DNA of 64,000 nucleotides from CAYUAG01 sp046483025. GTDB lineage: Bacteria; Zhuqueibacterota; QNDG01; CAYUAG01. Positions 1-8,549 of the stretch are shown here, piece after piece. The DNA lies in NCBI GenBank assembly GCA_046483025.1, contig JAWODZ010000126.1:1-64000 (forward strand), in the 5' to 3' direction. The notes beneath the pieces are model-generated. The model was not told the origin of the DNA, made no database searches, and saw only the letters and a list, made by a program, of their open reading frames with translations. Numbering within the stretch: position 1 is the first letter of the stretch; every line of letters begins with the position of its first letter. The position numbers and the translations under genes were made by a program.

Positions 1-116
1 TACTTGACGCCGGAGGTGTATACCTCTCCCGAATGCAGGATATCGACCTTGGCGAAGTGCGCCTGCGACTTGTCGACCACCACATTGCCTGCGCCGTCCC
101 GCATGTTCCAGGTCAT
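1..116. other. GC-rich segment foreign to the adjoining gene; probable chimeric contig end
   Basis: This stretch is about 58% G+C by count, while the flanking genes are near 38%. The forward frame leading into glgX gives no GlgX-like residues before about base 117, although GlgX should continue upstream of its catalytic FRFDLA motif. The reverse strand is open and reads like a protein (for example NVVVDKSQAHFAKVDILHSG). The simplest inference is an assembly join of an unrelated sequence to the glgX operon. A genuine rearrangement breakpoint is possible but less likely. Confidence 0.6.
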
Positions 117-1193
117 ATCCGGTTTGATCTGGCTACTGTACTGGGCCGTAAACAAAATACTTTTCAAAAAGATGCAGAGTTTTTTAAAAAAATGGCAAAA
201 GATCCTGTGTTGAGTAAAGTAAAATTGATAGCTGAACCGTGGGATCTGACTACAAATCAGCAAGGGAATTTCCCCTATGAGTGGTCAGAGTGGAACGGCA
301 AATTCCGGAATACGGTACGAAGATTTCTCAGAGGAGATCCGGGACAAATACAGGATTTAGGCTGGAGGCTGACAGGATCTGAAGATCTGTATGATGACAG
401 CCGGGCTCCTTGTAACAGTATTAATTTTGTTACTTGTCACGATGGATTTACCTTGCATGATCTTTTCAGCTATAATTCACGGCACAATGAGGCAAATCAC
501 AGTAACAATAAAGACGGACCTCATGAGAGTTATTCCTGGAACTGTGGTACAGAAGGTGAAACAGATGATATAAAAATCCTGGAGCTGCGTAAACAAATGG
601 TAAAGAATGCCCTTTGCTGTCTGTTTTTCTCTTTAGGAACACCCATGTTGCTTGGGGGTGATGAATTCATGCGTACTCAAAAAGGTAATAATAATGCCTA
701 CTGTCAGGATAATGATATCAGCTGGTTTAACTGGGATTTTGTTGATAAAAACAGGGATATATTGGAATTTTGCCGTAAAGTAATTGCTTTTCGGAAAAAA
801 TATCCTGTTTTGCAAAGTGAGAACTTTTTAATCGGCAAAGACAGGAACGGTAACAATGTTCCTGATATTGCCTGGTTTGGAAATAAACTGAAACCACCAC
901 TCTGGGATAATCCTGATCAAAAAGTTATATGTTTTCAACTTGACGGAAGTGAGGATTCAGCTTCTCTGCAGGATTATCATTTGTTTATAATCCTCAACAG
1001 TGAACATAAATCCCGTAAAATAAAATTTCCTCAGCACAACGGCATGGAGTGGTACAGGGTGGTAGATACAAGTTTAAACAATGGTAAGGATTTTTTGTCA
1101 GAAGAAGTAAGGCGACCAGAAGTTACTTCTGATTATTATCTGACTAATCCAAAAAGCATTGTGGTATGTATTTCCAATAGTACTGAGCAATAA
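117..1193 (+). CDS. glgX: Glycogen debranching enzyme GlgX-like (GH13), 5' part missing
   Basis: This is the C-terminal ~358 residues of a GH13 isoamylase/GlgX-type debranching enzyme, which hydrolyses alpha-1,6 branches of glycogen in the cytoplasm. Homology begins at the catalytic nucleophile motif RFDLATVLGR. It continues through the general acid region (LIAEPWD) and the third catalytic Asp region (NFVTCHDGFTL), followed by the family signature LGGDEFMRTQKGNNNAYCQD. A complete enzyme has about 650-700 residues, so roughly the first half is absent, cut at the foreign segment 1-116. The true start lies outside the window. It leads an operon-like series (glgE, treS-mak, glgP) that fits alpha-glucan turnover. 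Assignment to GlgX rather than TreX is by overall motif spacing and is not certain. Confidence 0.85.
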   Translation: MRFDLATVLGRKQNTFQKDAEFFKKMAKDPVLSKVKLIAEPWDLTTNQQGNFPYEWSEWNGKFRNTVRRFLRGDPGQIQDLGWRLTGSEDLYDDSRAPCNSINFVTCHDGFTLHDLFSYNSRHNEANHSNNKDGPHESYSWNCGTEGETDDIKILELRKQMVKNALCCLFFSLGTPMLLGGDEFMRTQKGNNNAYCQDNDISWFNWDFVDKNRDILEFCRKVIAFRKKYPVLQSENFLIGKDRNGNNVPDIAWFGNKLKPPLWDNPDQKVICFQLDGSEDSASLQDYHLFIILNSEHKSRKIKFPQHNGMEWYRVVDTSLNNGKDFLSEEVRRPEVTSDYYLTNPKSIVVCISNSTEQ

Positions 1194-1228
1194 GATATAC
1201 CACTATGAAGTAATAGAGAGAGAATTTT

Positions 1229-3214
1229 ATGAATGATAAAGGGAAAAAAAGAGTTATAATAGAACATGTAAAACCGGAAATCGATACAGGGAAATATCCC
1301 ATTAAGCGGGTGACTGGTGAAAAAGTTATTGTACAGGCGGATATTTTTACGGACGGACATGACAAAATCGCTGCAGAACTCCTCTACCGTTCATCTGATA
1401 CAAAACAGTGGAAAAGAGTCCCAATGCAGTATCTGGTCAATGATCGCTGGGAAGCTGAATTTCAGGTAGAAACAGTAGGAGTATATTATTACACCATTAC
1501 CGTATGGGTTGATCATTTTGCAACCTGGCAGGATGATCTGCAAAAAAAATTTCAGGCAGGTCAGGACATTTCAGTTGATCTTCGTATTGGTACAGAAGAA
1601 GTAAAAAAAGTCAAAAAACGGGTATCTCCTGCAGATAAAAAGAAACTGAACGGATGGGTAGATACAATTAACAAGGCAGACAGTACTGCTCAGGCCGTTG
1701 CTGTTGCTCTGGATGCCGCAGTTTCGGATATTATACGAAATTATCCGGATAAGAATTTGTTATGTACTTATGATAAAGAATTAGAGATTTCTGTTAATCG
1801 ACCAACAGCACAGTTCAGTGTATGGTATGAAATGTTTCCGCGTTCTACGAGCCAGAAGCCGGAACAACACGGAACCTTCAAAGATTGTGAGCGTCTTCTG
1901 CCTGAGCTCAAAGAAATGGGATTCAATGTTATTTACTTTCCTCCTATTCATCCCATAGGTGAAACTCACCGTAAGGGGAAGAATAATACTCCTCAAGCTG
2001 AAGCAGGCGACCCGGGTAGTCCCTGGGCAATCGGATCCAAAGAAGGGGGACATAAATCTATTCATCCAGAACTCGGTAATGTTGAAGATTTTACCCGGTT
2101 AGTAAAAAAAATTCAGAATTTCGGGATGGAGATTGCACTGGATCTGGCATTTCAATGTTCTCCTGATCATCCTTATGTAACTGAACATCCGGAGTGGTTC
2201 AGATGGAGACCGGACGGAACAGTGCAGTATGCAGAAAATCCGCCCAAGAAATATGAGGATATATTACCCATTTATTTTGAAACTGAAAACTGGAAAGAAC
2301 TCTGGGAAGAACTGAAAAGTATTGTTCTTTTCTGGATAGAAAAGGGAGTGAAAATATTCAGGGTGGATAATCCTCATACAAAACCGTTTGTTTTTTGGGA
2401 ATGGCTTATCAGTGACATTAAAAAGGACTATCCTGATGTGATTTTTCTTTCAGAAGCGTTTACCCGTCCTAAAGTTATGTACAAGTTGGCAAAGATAGGG
2501 TTCACTCAGTCATATACTTATTTTACCTGGCGCAACACAAAATACAACCTGACTGAATATCTGAAAGAATTAACCCAATCTGAAGTAAGAGAATATTTTC
2601 GTCCGAATTTCTGGCCCAATACACCTGATATCCTGCCTGAATTTTTGCAGTACGGAGGCAAACCGGCTTTCATTATCCGGCTGGTGCTTGCTGCCACACT
2701 TTCCTCTAATTACGGTATATACGGCCCGGCATTTGAACTCTGTATCAATGATGCTGTTTCCGGAAAAGAAGAATATCTGAATTCTGAAAAATATGAAATT
2801 AAACACTGGGACCGCAGCAGTCCTGAAAGTATAAAAAATGTGATTACCAGAGTTAACCGCATACGACAGGAAAATAAAGCATTCCATATGACATCGAATC
2901 TGACATTCTATACTATTGACAATGATACTATTCTCGCTTATCAAAAAGCAAGTGAGGATCTTTCTAATATAATGCTTGTGGTTGTGAATCTGGATCCGTT
3001 TCACATTCAATCCGGATTTGTGCAGGTTCCGGTTGATTCTTTAGGTATCCCGGATAAGGATTCGTATCTTGTTCATGATCTGCTGAGCGATAAAAAGTAT
3101 ATCTGGCAGGGAGAGTACAATTATGTTGAACTCAATCCCCAGCAATTGCCGGCACATATATTTCGTATTCAAAAACGCTTGAAAAAGGAGCAGGATTTTG
3201 ATTATTATGTTTAA
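1229..3214 (+). CDS. glgE: Alpha-1,4-glucan:maltose-1-phosphate maltosyltransferase GlgE
   Basis: GlgE (GH13_3) transfers maltosyl units from alpha-maltose 1-phosphate to the non-reducing ends of alpha-1,4-glucan. The 661-residue length is normal. An N-terminal beta-rich domain (about 1-120) precedes a helical insert and the TIM barrel with VWYEMFPRS and YFPPIHPIG. The predicted nucleophile is Asp380 in FRVDNPHTK and the acid/base is Glu409 in FLSEAFTRP, both in family context. The C-terminal beta domain follows (about 560-661). The start ATG is preceded by a GAGAGAG purine stretch. It lies 35 bp after glgX and 23 bp before the treS-maltokinase fusion, whose product makes its substrate. This adjacency is the classic TreS-Mak-GlgE arrangement. 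Confidence 0.95.
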   Translation: MNDKGKKRVIIEHVKPEIDTGKYPIKRVTGEKVIVQADIFTDGHDKIAAELLYRSSDTKQWKRVPMQYLVNDRWEAEFQVETVGVYYYTITVWVDHFATWQDDLQKKFQAGQDISVDLRIGTEEVKKVKKRVSPADKKKLNGWVDTINKADSTAQAVAVALDAAVSDIIRNYPDKNLLCTYDKELEISVNRPTAQFSVWYEMFPRSTSQKPEQHGTFKDCERLLPELKEMGFNVIYFPPIHPIGETHRKGKNNTPQAEAGDPGSPWAIGSKEGGHKSIHPELGNVEDFTRLVKKIQNFGMEIALDLAFQCSPDHPYVTEHPEWFRWRPDGTVQYAENPPKKYEDILPIYFETENWKELWEELKSIVLFWIEKGVKIFRVDNPHTKPFVFWEWLISDIKKDYPDVIFLSEAFTRPKVMYKLAKIGFTQSYTYFTWRNTKYNLTEYLKELTQSEVREYFRPNFWPNTPDILPEFLQYGGKPAFIIRLVLAATLSSNYGIYGPAFELCINDAVSGKEEYLNSEKYEIKHWDRSSPESIKNVITRVNRIRQENKAFHMTSNLTFYTIDNDTILAYQKASEDLSNIMLVVVNLDPFHIQSGFVQVPVDSLGIPDKDSYLVHDLLSDKKYIWQGEYNYVELNPQQLPAHIFRIQKRLKKEQDFDYYV

Positions 3215-3237
3215 TTGTCACATAAGGGATAATCCTT

Positions 3238-6200
3238 ATGCTATCTAGTGAAATAAATACCGGTAATGAACCTTTGTGGTATAAAGATGCGGTTATCTAT
3301 GAGTTACCCATCAAGTCTTTTTTTGACAGCAATGATGATGGAATCGGAGATATACGTGGTCTTATCGAGAAACTTGATTATCTGGAAGGTCTGGGTATAA
3401 CAGCCATATGGCTTCTTCCTTTTTATCCTTCACCGCTTAAGGATGACGGATACGATATTTCAGATTATTTTACTGTTAATCCTGATTACGGCACTTTGAG
3501 AAATTTCCGGAAGCTTTTAAAAGAAGCTCATAACCGCAGTATCAAAATCATTATAGAACTTGTAATAAACCATACCTCAGATCAGCATCCCTGGTTTAGG
3601 CGGGCCAGAAGATTAAAATCTGGTTCTGTGTTCAGAAACTTTTATGTCTGGAGTGATACCCCGGATAAATACAAGGAAACACGTATCATTTTTCAGGATT
3701 TTGAAACATCCAACTGGTCCTGGGATCCTGAGGCTAAAGCGTATTACTGGCATAGATTTTATTCTCATCAGCCTGATTTGAATTATGATAATCCCAGAGT
3801 GATCAAAGAAATAAAAAGGATTATGGATTACTGGTTTTCTATGGGAGTGGACGGTATGCGGTTAGATGCTGTTCCGTATCTTATTGAACGTGAAGGTACG
3901 AATTGTGAAAATCTTCCTGAAACCCACAGTATACTAAAGAAGCTGAGAGCACATATCGACAGGAAATTTAAAGACCGGATGCTGATAGCTGAAGCAAATC
4001 AATGGCCTGAAGATGCGGCCGATTATTTAGGCAATGGCGATGAGTGTCATATGGCCTTCCATTTTCCGGTAATGCCCAGATTATTCATGGCCCTCAGAAT
4101 GGAAGACCGGTTTCCTATTATTGATATTCTTGAACAGACACCGCAGATACCCGAGAAGTGTCAATGGGCTATGTTTTTACGCAATCATGACGAATTGACA
4201 CTTGAAATGGTAACTGATGAGGAAAGAGACTATATGTATCGGGTGTATGCTGATGATCCCCGTTCCCGAATCAATCTGGGTATCCGGCGCCGACTGGCTC
4301 CTTTGCTGGATAATGACCGTAAAAAGATTGAGCTGATGAATATTATACTTTTTTCACTCCCGGGAACTCCGATTATCTACTATGGCGACGAAATTGGTAT
4401 GGGAGATAATTATTATCTGGGGGACCGTGATGGGGTAAGAACACCTATGCAATGGAGCAGTGACCGTAATGCCGGATTTTCCCGTACTAATCCCCAGAAA
4501 CTCTATCTGCCGGTAATTTTTGATCCTGAATATCACTTTGAGACTCTGAATGTTGAAAATCAGGAACGAAATACTTCATCCTTATTATGGTGGATGAAAC
4601 ATGTTATTGCCATGAGAAAACACTATCCTGCTTTCAGCAGAGGAGAGCTTACATTTCTTTTTCCGGGAAATTCTAAAGTACTTGCATTTATTCGTCAGTA
4701 TAAGGATGAAAAAATTCTTGTTGTAATCAATCTCTCAAGAGTTACCCAATTCGTTGATCTGGAACTATCTGAATATGCCGGTTCAGTTCCCAGAGAATTA
4801 TTCAGTCAAAATCAATTTCCTCCTATTGGTGAAAAGCCCTATTTCATCACTTTAGGTTCTTATGGGCATTACTGGTTTTTAATAGAAGAGGAGAAAACCA
4901 GTATACAGGAGGAGAAGAAAATTCCCGATGTAATAATTAATGAAAAGTGGTTTGCTCTTTTCGGGAAAAAAGCAAAAAGAAAACTTGAAAAAGATGTTCT
5001 TCCAAGATATCTTAAAAGCCGGCGATGGTTCGGCGGAAAAGCACGAAATATCCGTAAAGTCACCATAAATGAACGAATACCGGTCTCTTCTGATAAAGAA
5101 ATGTTTTATATAATCTTTTTAGAAATTGACTATGCCACTGGTCCTTCGGACTGGTATTCAATGCCGGTTTCTTTTTTACCTTACGAAGATGCAAAAATGT
5201 ATATGGAAGAATTTCCTCAAAGTGTTATTACCAGACTTATCACTAAGGACCAGGAGGGCATTCTTTATGATGCCATATACAATGAAGCATTTCGTAACAA
5301 AATATTCCAGCTGTTTTTTAAAAGATATAAACTGAAAGGCTTAAATGGTGAACTCACAGCACGCCAGGGGAAAATAATTAAACAGTGGAGAAAAACAAAT
5401 AATTCTCAATTAACCGGAAAAGTAATACAAACTGAACAAAGTAATTCATCTATTCTTTATGGAGAAAATTTTTTTCTAAAATATTACCGCCGCATCGAGA
5501 GAGGAAAGAATCCGGATCCTGAAATAGTAAAGTACCTGACTGAGAAAACATATTTCCATAATGTTCCGGCTTTTGCAGGGAATCTGGAATACTGTTCCGA
5601 AAAATCAGAATCAACAGTGATAGGTCTTTTACAGGAATTTGTATATAATGAAGGTGATGCATGGGCCATGACGTTGGATGCAGTTAATCAATACTTTGAT
5701 CGCGTCCTTTCTATGAAAAAGGACATAAATGAGTTTGAGATCGGATCACTTTCTGTTCTCGATGTTGAAATTGCTCAGATACCAGAATATGTTCAGGAAC
5801 TTGTGGATGCAGCTTTCCTTGAACGAGCCCGACTACTGGGTTTAAGAACAGGAGAAATGCATATTTCACTCTCAAAATTGACAGAAAATCCGGATTTTAT
5901 ACCTGAACCTTTCTCTAAGCTTTATCAACGTTCGCTTTACCAGGCCCTCCGAAGCCGGGCAGTACTTGGTCTGGAGAGTCTGAAAAAATATTTAAAAAAT
6001 CTTCCTGATCATGTACGGGTTGAAGTAGAAAATATATTAAAATCCAGACAAAATATTCTGAATCGTTTTAAAAAACTGATGAAAGGCAAAATTACAGGAT
6101 TAAAGATCCGGATTCATGGTGATTACCACCTTGGACAGGTTCTCTTTACGGGAAAGGATTTTGTGATTATTGATTTTGAAGGTGAACCTATGAAACCCCT

Positions 6201-6582
6201 TTCTGAAAGGAGATTAAAATATTCATGTTTCCGGGATGTAGCGGGTATGATCCGATCATTTCATTATGCAGTTTACAACAAGCTTTTTCTAAGAGCAACT
6301 ATCAGCCCAAAAGAATTTCAATTATTGCAACAATGGATTCAACCTTGGTATCATTACGTAAGTGGTGTTTTTTTGCAGGCTTATTTGGAAGCGGTTGCAA
6401 ATTCTCCTATCATCCCCGGGGAGAAAGAACAATTAGAGACCCTATTGGATGTTTTTTTACTGGATAAGATTATTTATGAAATTGGGTATGAACTTAATAA
6501 TCGACCGGATTGGGTGATTATTCCAATAAATGGTATAAAATCTATATTAAAAGAAGACTCATCAGACAGAAAAAAATCATAA
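3238..6582 (+). CDS. treS: Trehalose synthase-maltokinase fusion (TreS-Mak)
   Basis: This is a bifunctional protein of 1114 residues. The N-terminal part (about 1-550) is GH13_16 trehalose synthase, which interconverts trehalose and maltose. Its catalytic triad is visible as Asp210 (MRLDAVPYL), Glu252 (LIAEANQWPED) and Asp318 (FLRNHDEL). The C-terminal part (about 575-1114) is maltokinase, which phosphorylates maltose to maltose 1-phosphate for GlgE. It carries KSRRWFGGKAR near its start and a kinase-like catalytic loop IHGDYHLGQVL followed by IIDFEGEP. TreS-Mak fusions are known in several phyla. A weak AAGGGAT ribosome site precedes the start. The next real gene, glgP, is separated by a relic of glgA. 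Confidence 0.95.
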   Translation: MLSSEINTGNEPLWYKDAVIYELPIKSFFDSNDDGIGDIRGLIEKLDYLEGLGITAIWLLPFYPSPLKDDGYDISDYFTVNPDYGTLRNFRKLLKEAHNRSIKIIIELVINHTSDQHPWFRRARRLKSGSVFRNFYVWSDTPDKYKETRIIFQDFETSNWSWDPEAKAYYWHRFYSHQPDLNYDNPRVIKEIKRIMDYWFSMGVDGMRLDAVPYLIEREGTNCENLPETHSILKKLRAHIDRKFKDRMLIAEANQWPEDAADYLGNGDECHMAFHFPVMPRLFMALRMEDRFPIIDILEQTPQIPEKCQWAMFLRNHDELTLEMVTDEERDYMYRVYADDPRSRINLGIRRRLAPLLDNDRKKIELMNIILFSLPGTPIIYYGDEIGMGDNYYLGDRDGVRTPMQWSSDRNAGFSRTNPQKLYLPVIFDPEYHFETLNVENQERNTSSLLWWMKHVIAMRKHYPAFSRGELTFLFPGNSKVLAFIRQYKDEKILVVINLSRVTQFVDLELSEYAGSVPRELFSQNQFPPIGEKPYFITLGSYGHYWFLIEEEKTSIQEEKKIPDVIINEKWFALFGKKAKRKLEKDVLPRYLKSRRWFGGKARNIRKVTINERIPVSSDKEMFYIIFLEIDYATGPSDWYSMPVSFLPYEDAKMYMEEFPQSVITRLITKDQEGILYDAIYNEAFRNKIFQLFFKRYKLKGLNGELTARQGKIIKQWRKTNNSQLTGKVIQTEQSNSSILYGENFFLKYYRRIERGKNPDPEIVKYLTEKTYFHNVPAFAGNLEYCSEKSESTVIGLLQEFVYNEGDAWAMTLDAVNQYFDRVLSMKKDINEFEIGSLSVLDVEIAQIPEYVQELVDAAFLERARLLGLRTGEMHISLSKLTENPDFIPEPFSKLYQRSLYQALRSRAVLGLESLKKYLKNLPDHVRVEVENILKSRQNILNRFKKLMKGKITGLKIRIHGDYHLGQVLFTGKDFVIIDFEGEPMKPLSERRLKYSCFRDVAGMIRSFHYAVYNKLFLRATISPKEFQLLQQWIQPWYHYVSGVFLQAYLEAVANSPIIPGEKEQLETLLDVFLLDKIIYEIGYELNNRPDWVIIPINGIKSILKEDSSDRKKS

Positions 6583-6593
6583 AATTAAAAATA

Positions 6594-6751
6594 ATGGTAA
6601 AAGCAATTGAAAATGCTTTAGAAAAATTCAGGTTAAAGAATGAATGGCAACAATTAATTAAAAACATCATGGCTAAGAATAATGATGGTCAGTACGCGTG
6701 CCGGAATATGAAGCTATTTATCAAAAAGTCGTACAAAAAGTAAAGAGTTAA
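6594..6751 (+). pseudogene. Relic of the 3' end of a glycogen synthase gene (glgA), frameshifted
   Basis: From the ATG at 6594 the frame reads AIENALEKFRLKNEW and QQLIKNIMAKNND, which resembles the last helices of ADP-glucose-type glycogen synthase. A one-base loss near 6685 is implied, because the adjacent frame from 6686 continues WSVRVPEYEAIYQKVVQKV. This matches the usual GlgA ending (SW..SA..Y..IY) and ends in a TAA at 6749-6751. That stop overlaps the AAGGAGG site of glgP, as expected if a complete glgA once preceded glgP. Only about 50 codons remain, and no upstream GlgA sequence is visible before treS. The identification is by motif only; a chance small ORF is the alternative. Confidence 0.5.
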
Positions 6752-6762
6752 GGAGGAAAAAT

Positions 6763-8457
6763 ATGGAAGTTGATCGTTCTATTGCTTATTTCTCAATGGA
6801 AATTGCTTTGGAAGAAGGTATGCCGACCTACAGCGGGGGACTCGGCATTTTGGCAGGGGATACTATCCGTTCTGCTGCAAATTTAAGGGTGCCTATGGTT
6901 GCAGTCACATTGCTTCACCGAAAAGGATATTTTTATCAGAAACTTGATAAGACAGGATGGCAGACAGAAGAACCGGTGGAGTGGAAAATTGAAGATTATG
7001 TTGAAGAAATGTCACCAAAGATTTCATTAACCATAGAAGACAGAGAAGTGTTTATACGTGCCTGGAAATATGAGGTCAAGGGATCAAGTGGGTTTACAGT
7101 ACCTGTCTATCTTTTGGACACAGATCTGGAGAAGAATGCGGAATGGGACAGAACATTGACCCATTATTTGTACGGCGGTAATAATCATTATCGATTATGC
7201 CAGGAAATTATTCTTGGAATCGGTGGGGTTCGAATACTTCGTGCAATGAAGTACAATACTTTGAAAAGCTTTCACATGAATGAAGGTCATGCGAGTTTTC
7301 TTACCCTGGAGCTGATAAATGAAGAGATGGAAGCCGCAGGACAAGATATTATTTCTCCGGATATGCTTGATACAGTCAGAAAGAAATGTGTGTTTACTAC
7401 CCATACTCCCGTACCTGCTGGTCATGATAAGTTCACTATGGATCTGGTTAACCAGGTTTTGGGTTATCATAAAATATTTGACTTGGAAGAAAATATAAAT
7501 TCAAATGGTGTCTTGAATATGACCCAGCTGGCTTTGAGCCTCAGTCACTATGTGAACGGTGTGGCCAAGAAACACCAGGAAGTTTCTCAGGAGATGTTCA
7601 ATCACTACATGATAGACTCCATCACCAATGGTGTAAATGCTTTAAGGTGGACTTCTGAATCTTTTCAGGAATTATTTGATAAATATATACCCGGCTGGGG
7701 TGAGGATAACTTCAGCCTGCGGTATACGCTGAGTATACCAAAAGAAGAAGTATGGGATGCTCATATTAAAGCCAAAAATCAGTTGATTCAATATGTTAAC
7801 CAGGAAACTAATGCAGGTGTTGAGCTTGATATTCTTACCATTGGCTTTGCCCGAAGGGTCGCAACCTATAAAAGGGCGGATCTTATTTTTCAGGATATAG
7901 AAAGACTAAAAGAAATAGCTTCTAAAGCCGGTCCCCTTCAATTGTTTTTCTCAGGAAAAGCACATCCTCAGGATCAAGCCGGCAAAGAGATGATTCACCG
8001 TATCTTTCAGGCCAGGGAATCTTTGAAAGATACCATTAAAATTATTTATCTGCCAAACTATGATATATCATTGGGTAAGTTACTTACATCCGGTGTAGAT
8101 CTTTGGCTTAACACACCTATTCCACCTTTGGAAGCTTCGGGTACAAGCGGGATGAAGGCAGCTCTCAATGGGATCCCGTCACTCAGTATATTGGACGGAT
8201 GGTGGGTAGAAGGGTGCATTGAAGGAGTAACCGGATGGGCTATTGGTGAAGATAAACACGGAGTAAAAAGAAATGATGATCGTATAAAAGATGCTGAATC
8301 TCTTTATAAAAAACTTGAAAAGACCATCATCCCTATGTACTATAATGAACGAGATCGATTCATTAACATAATGTGTCATGCCATTGCACTGAACGGGTCA
8401 TTTTTTAATACCCAAAGAATGATGCATCAGTATGTTTTGAAGGCGTATTATTTATAA
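6763..8457 (+). CDS. glgP: Alpha-glucan phosphorylase, short GT35 family
   Basis: This enzyme releases glucose 1-phosphate from alpha-1,4-glucan by phosphorolysis using pyridoxal phosphate. The 564-residue protein belongs to the shorter alpha-glucan phosphorylase family rather than the ~830-residue classical GlgP. It shows AYFSMEIALEEGMPTYSGGL at the N-terminus, FHMNEGHASFLTLEL, FTTHTPVPAGHDKF, and near the C-terminus the PLP-proximal signature LEASGTSGMKAALNG followed by LSILDGWWVEG. A strong TTAAGGAGG ribosome site lies 8 bp before the ATG. It closes the glucan operon and would mobilise the polymer made by GlgE. The nucleotide specificity of storage synthesis here is unclear because only a glgA relic remains. 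Confidence 0.93.
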   Translation: MEVDRSIAYFSMEIALEEGMPTYSGGLGILAGDTIRSAANLRVPMVAVTLLHRKGYFYQKLDKTGWQTEEPVEWKIEDYVEEMSPKISLTIEDREVFIRAWKYEVKGSSGFTVPVYLLDTDLEKNAEWDRTLTHYLYGGNNHYRLCQEIILGIGGVRILRAMKYNTLKSFHMNEGHASFLTLELINEEMEAAGQDIISPDMLDTVRKKCVFTTHTPVPAGHDKFTMDLVNQVLGYHKIFDLEENINSNGVLNMTQLALSLSHYVNGVAKKHQEVSQEMFNHYMIDSITNGVNALRWTSESFQELFDKYIPGWGEDNFSLRYTLSIPKEEVWDAHIKAKNQLIQYVNQETNAGVELDILTIGFARRVATYKRADLIFQDIERLKEIASKAGPLQLFFSGKAHPQDQAGKEMIHRIFQARESLKDTIKIIYLPNYDISLGKLLTSGVDLWLNTPIPPLEASGTSGMKAALNGIPSLSILDGWWVEGCIEGVTGWAIGEDKHGVKRNDDRIKDAESLYKKLEKTIIPMYYNERDRFINIMCHAIALNGSFFNTQRMMHQYVLKAYYL

Positions 8458-8471
8458 TTTAAGGAGAAATA

Positions 8472-8540
8472 ATGAAACCAAGAGGACCATTAATGATCGA
8501 GCATCGACTTATAGAAAAGATGATTAATATAATTATCTAA
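8472..8540 (+). pseudogene. Truncated hemerythrin-domain gene (N-terminal 22 codons)
   Basis: A good TAAGGAG site precedes an ATG opening a 22-codon reading frame that begins MKPRGPLMIEHRLIEKM and stops after a few Ile/Asn codons. MIEHRLIE with an initial GPL is the characteristic start of cytoplasmic hemerythrin-domain proteins, whose first iron ligand is the His in this helix. The rest of the four-helix bundle is missing. The stop codon overlaps the ribosome site of the following TPR gene. This appears to be a deletion relic whose start region survived. It could still be translated as a short leader that couples to the next gene. Confidence 0.5.
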
Positions 8541-8549
8541 GGAGTTACC

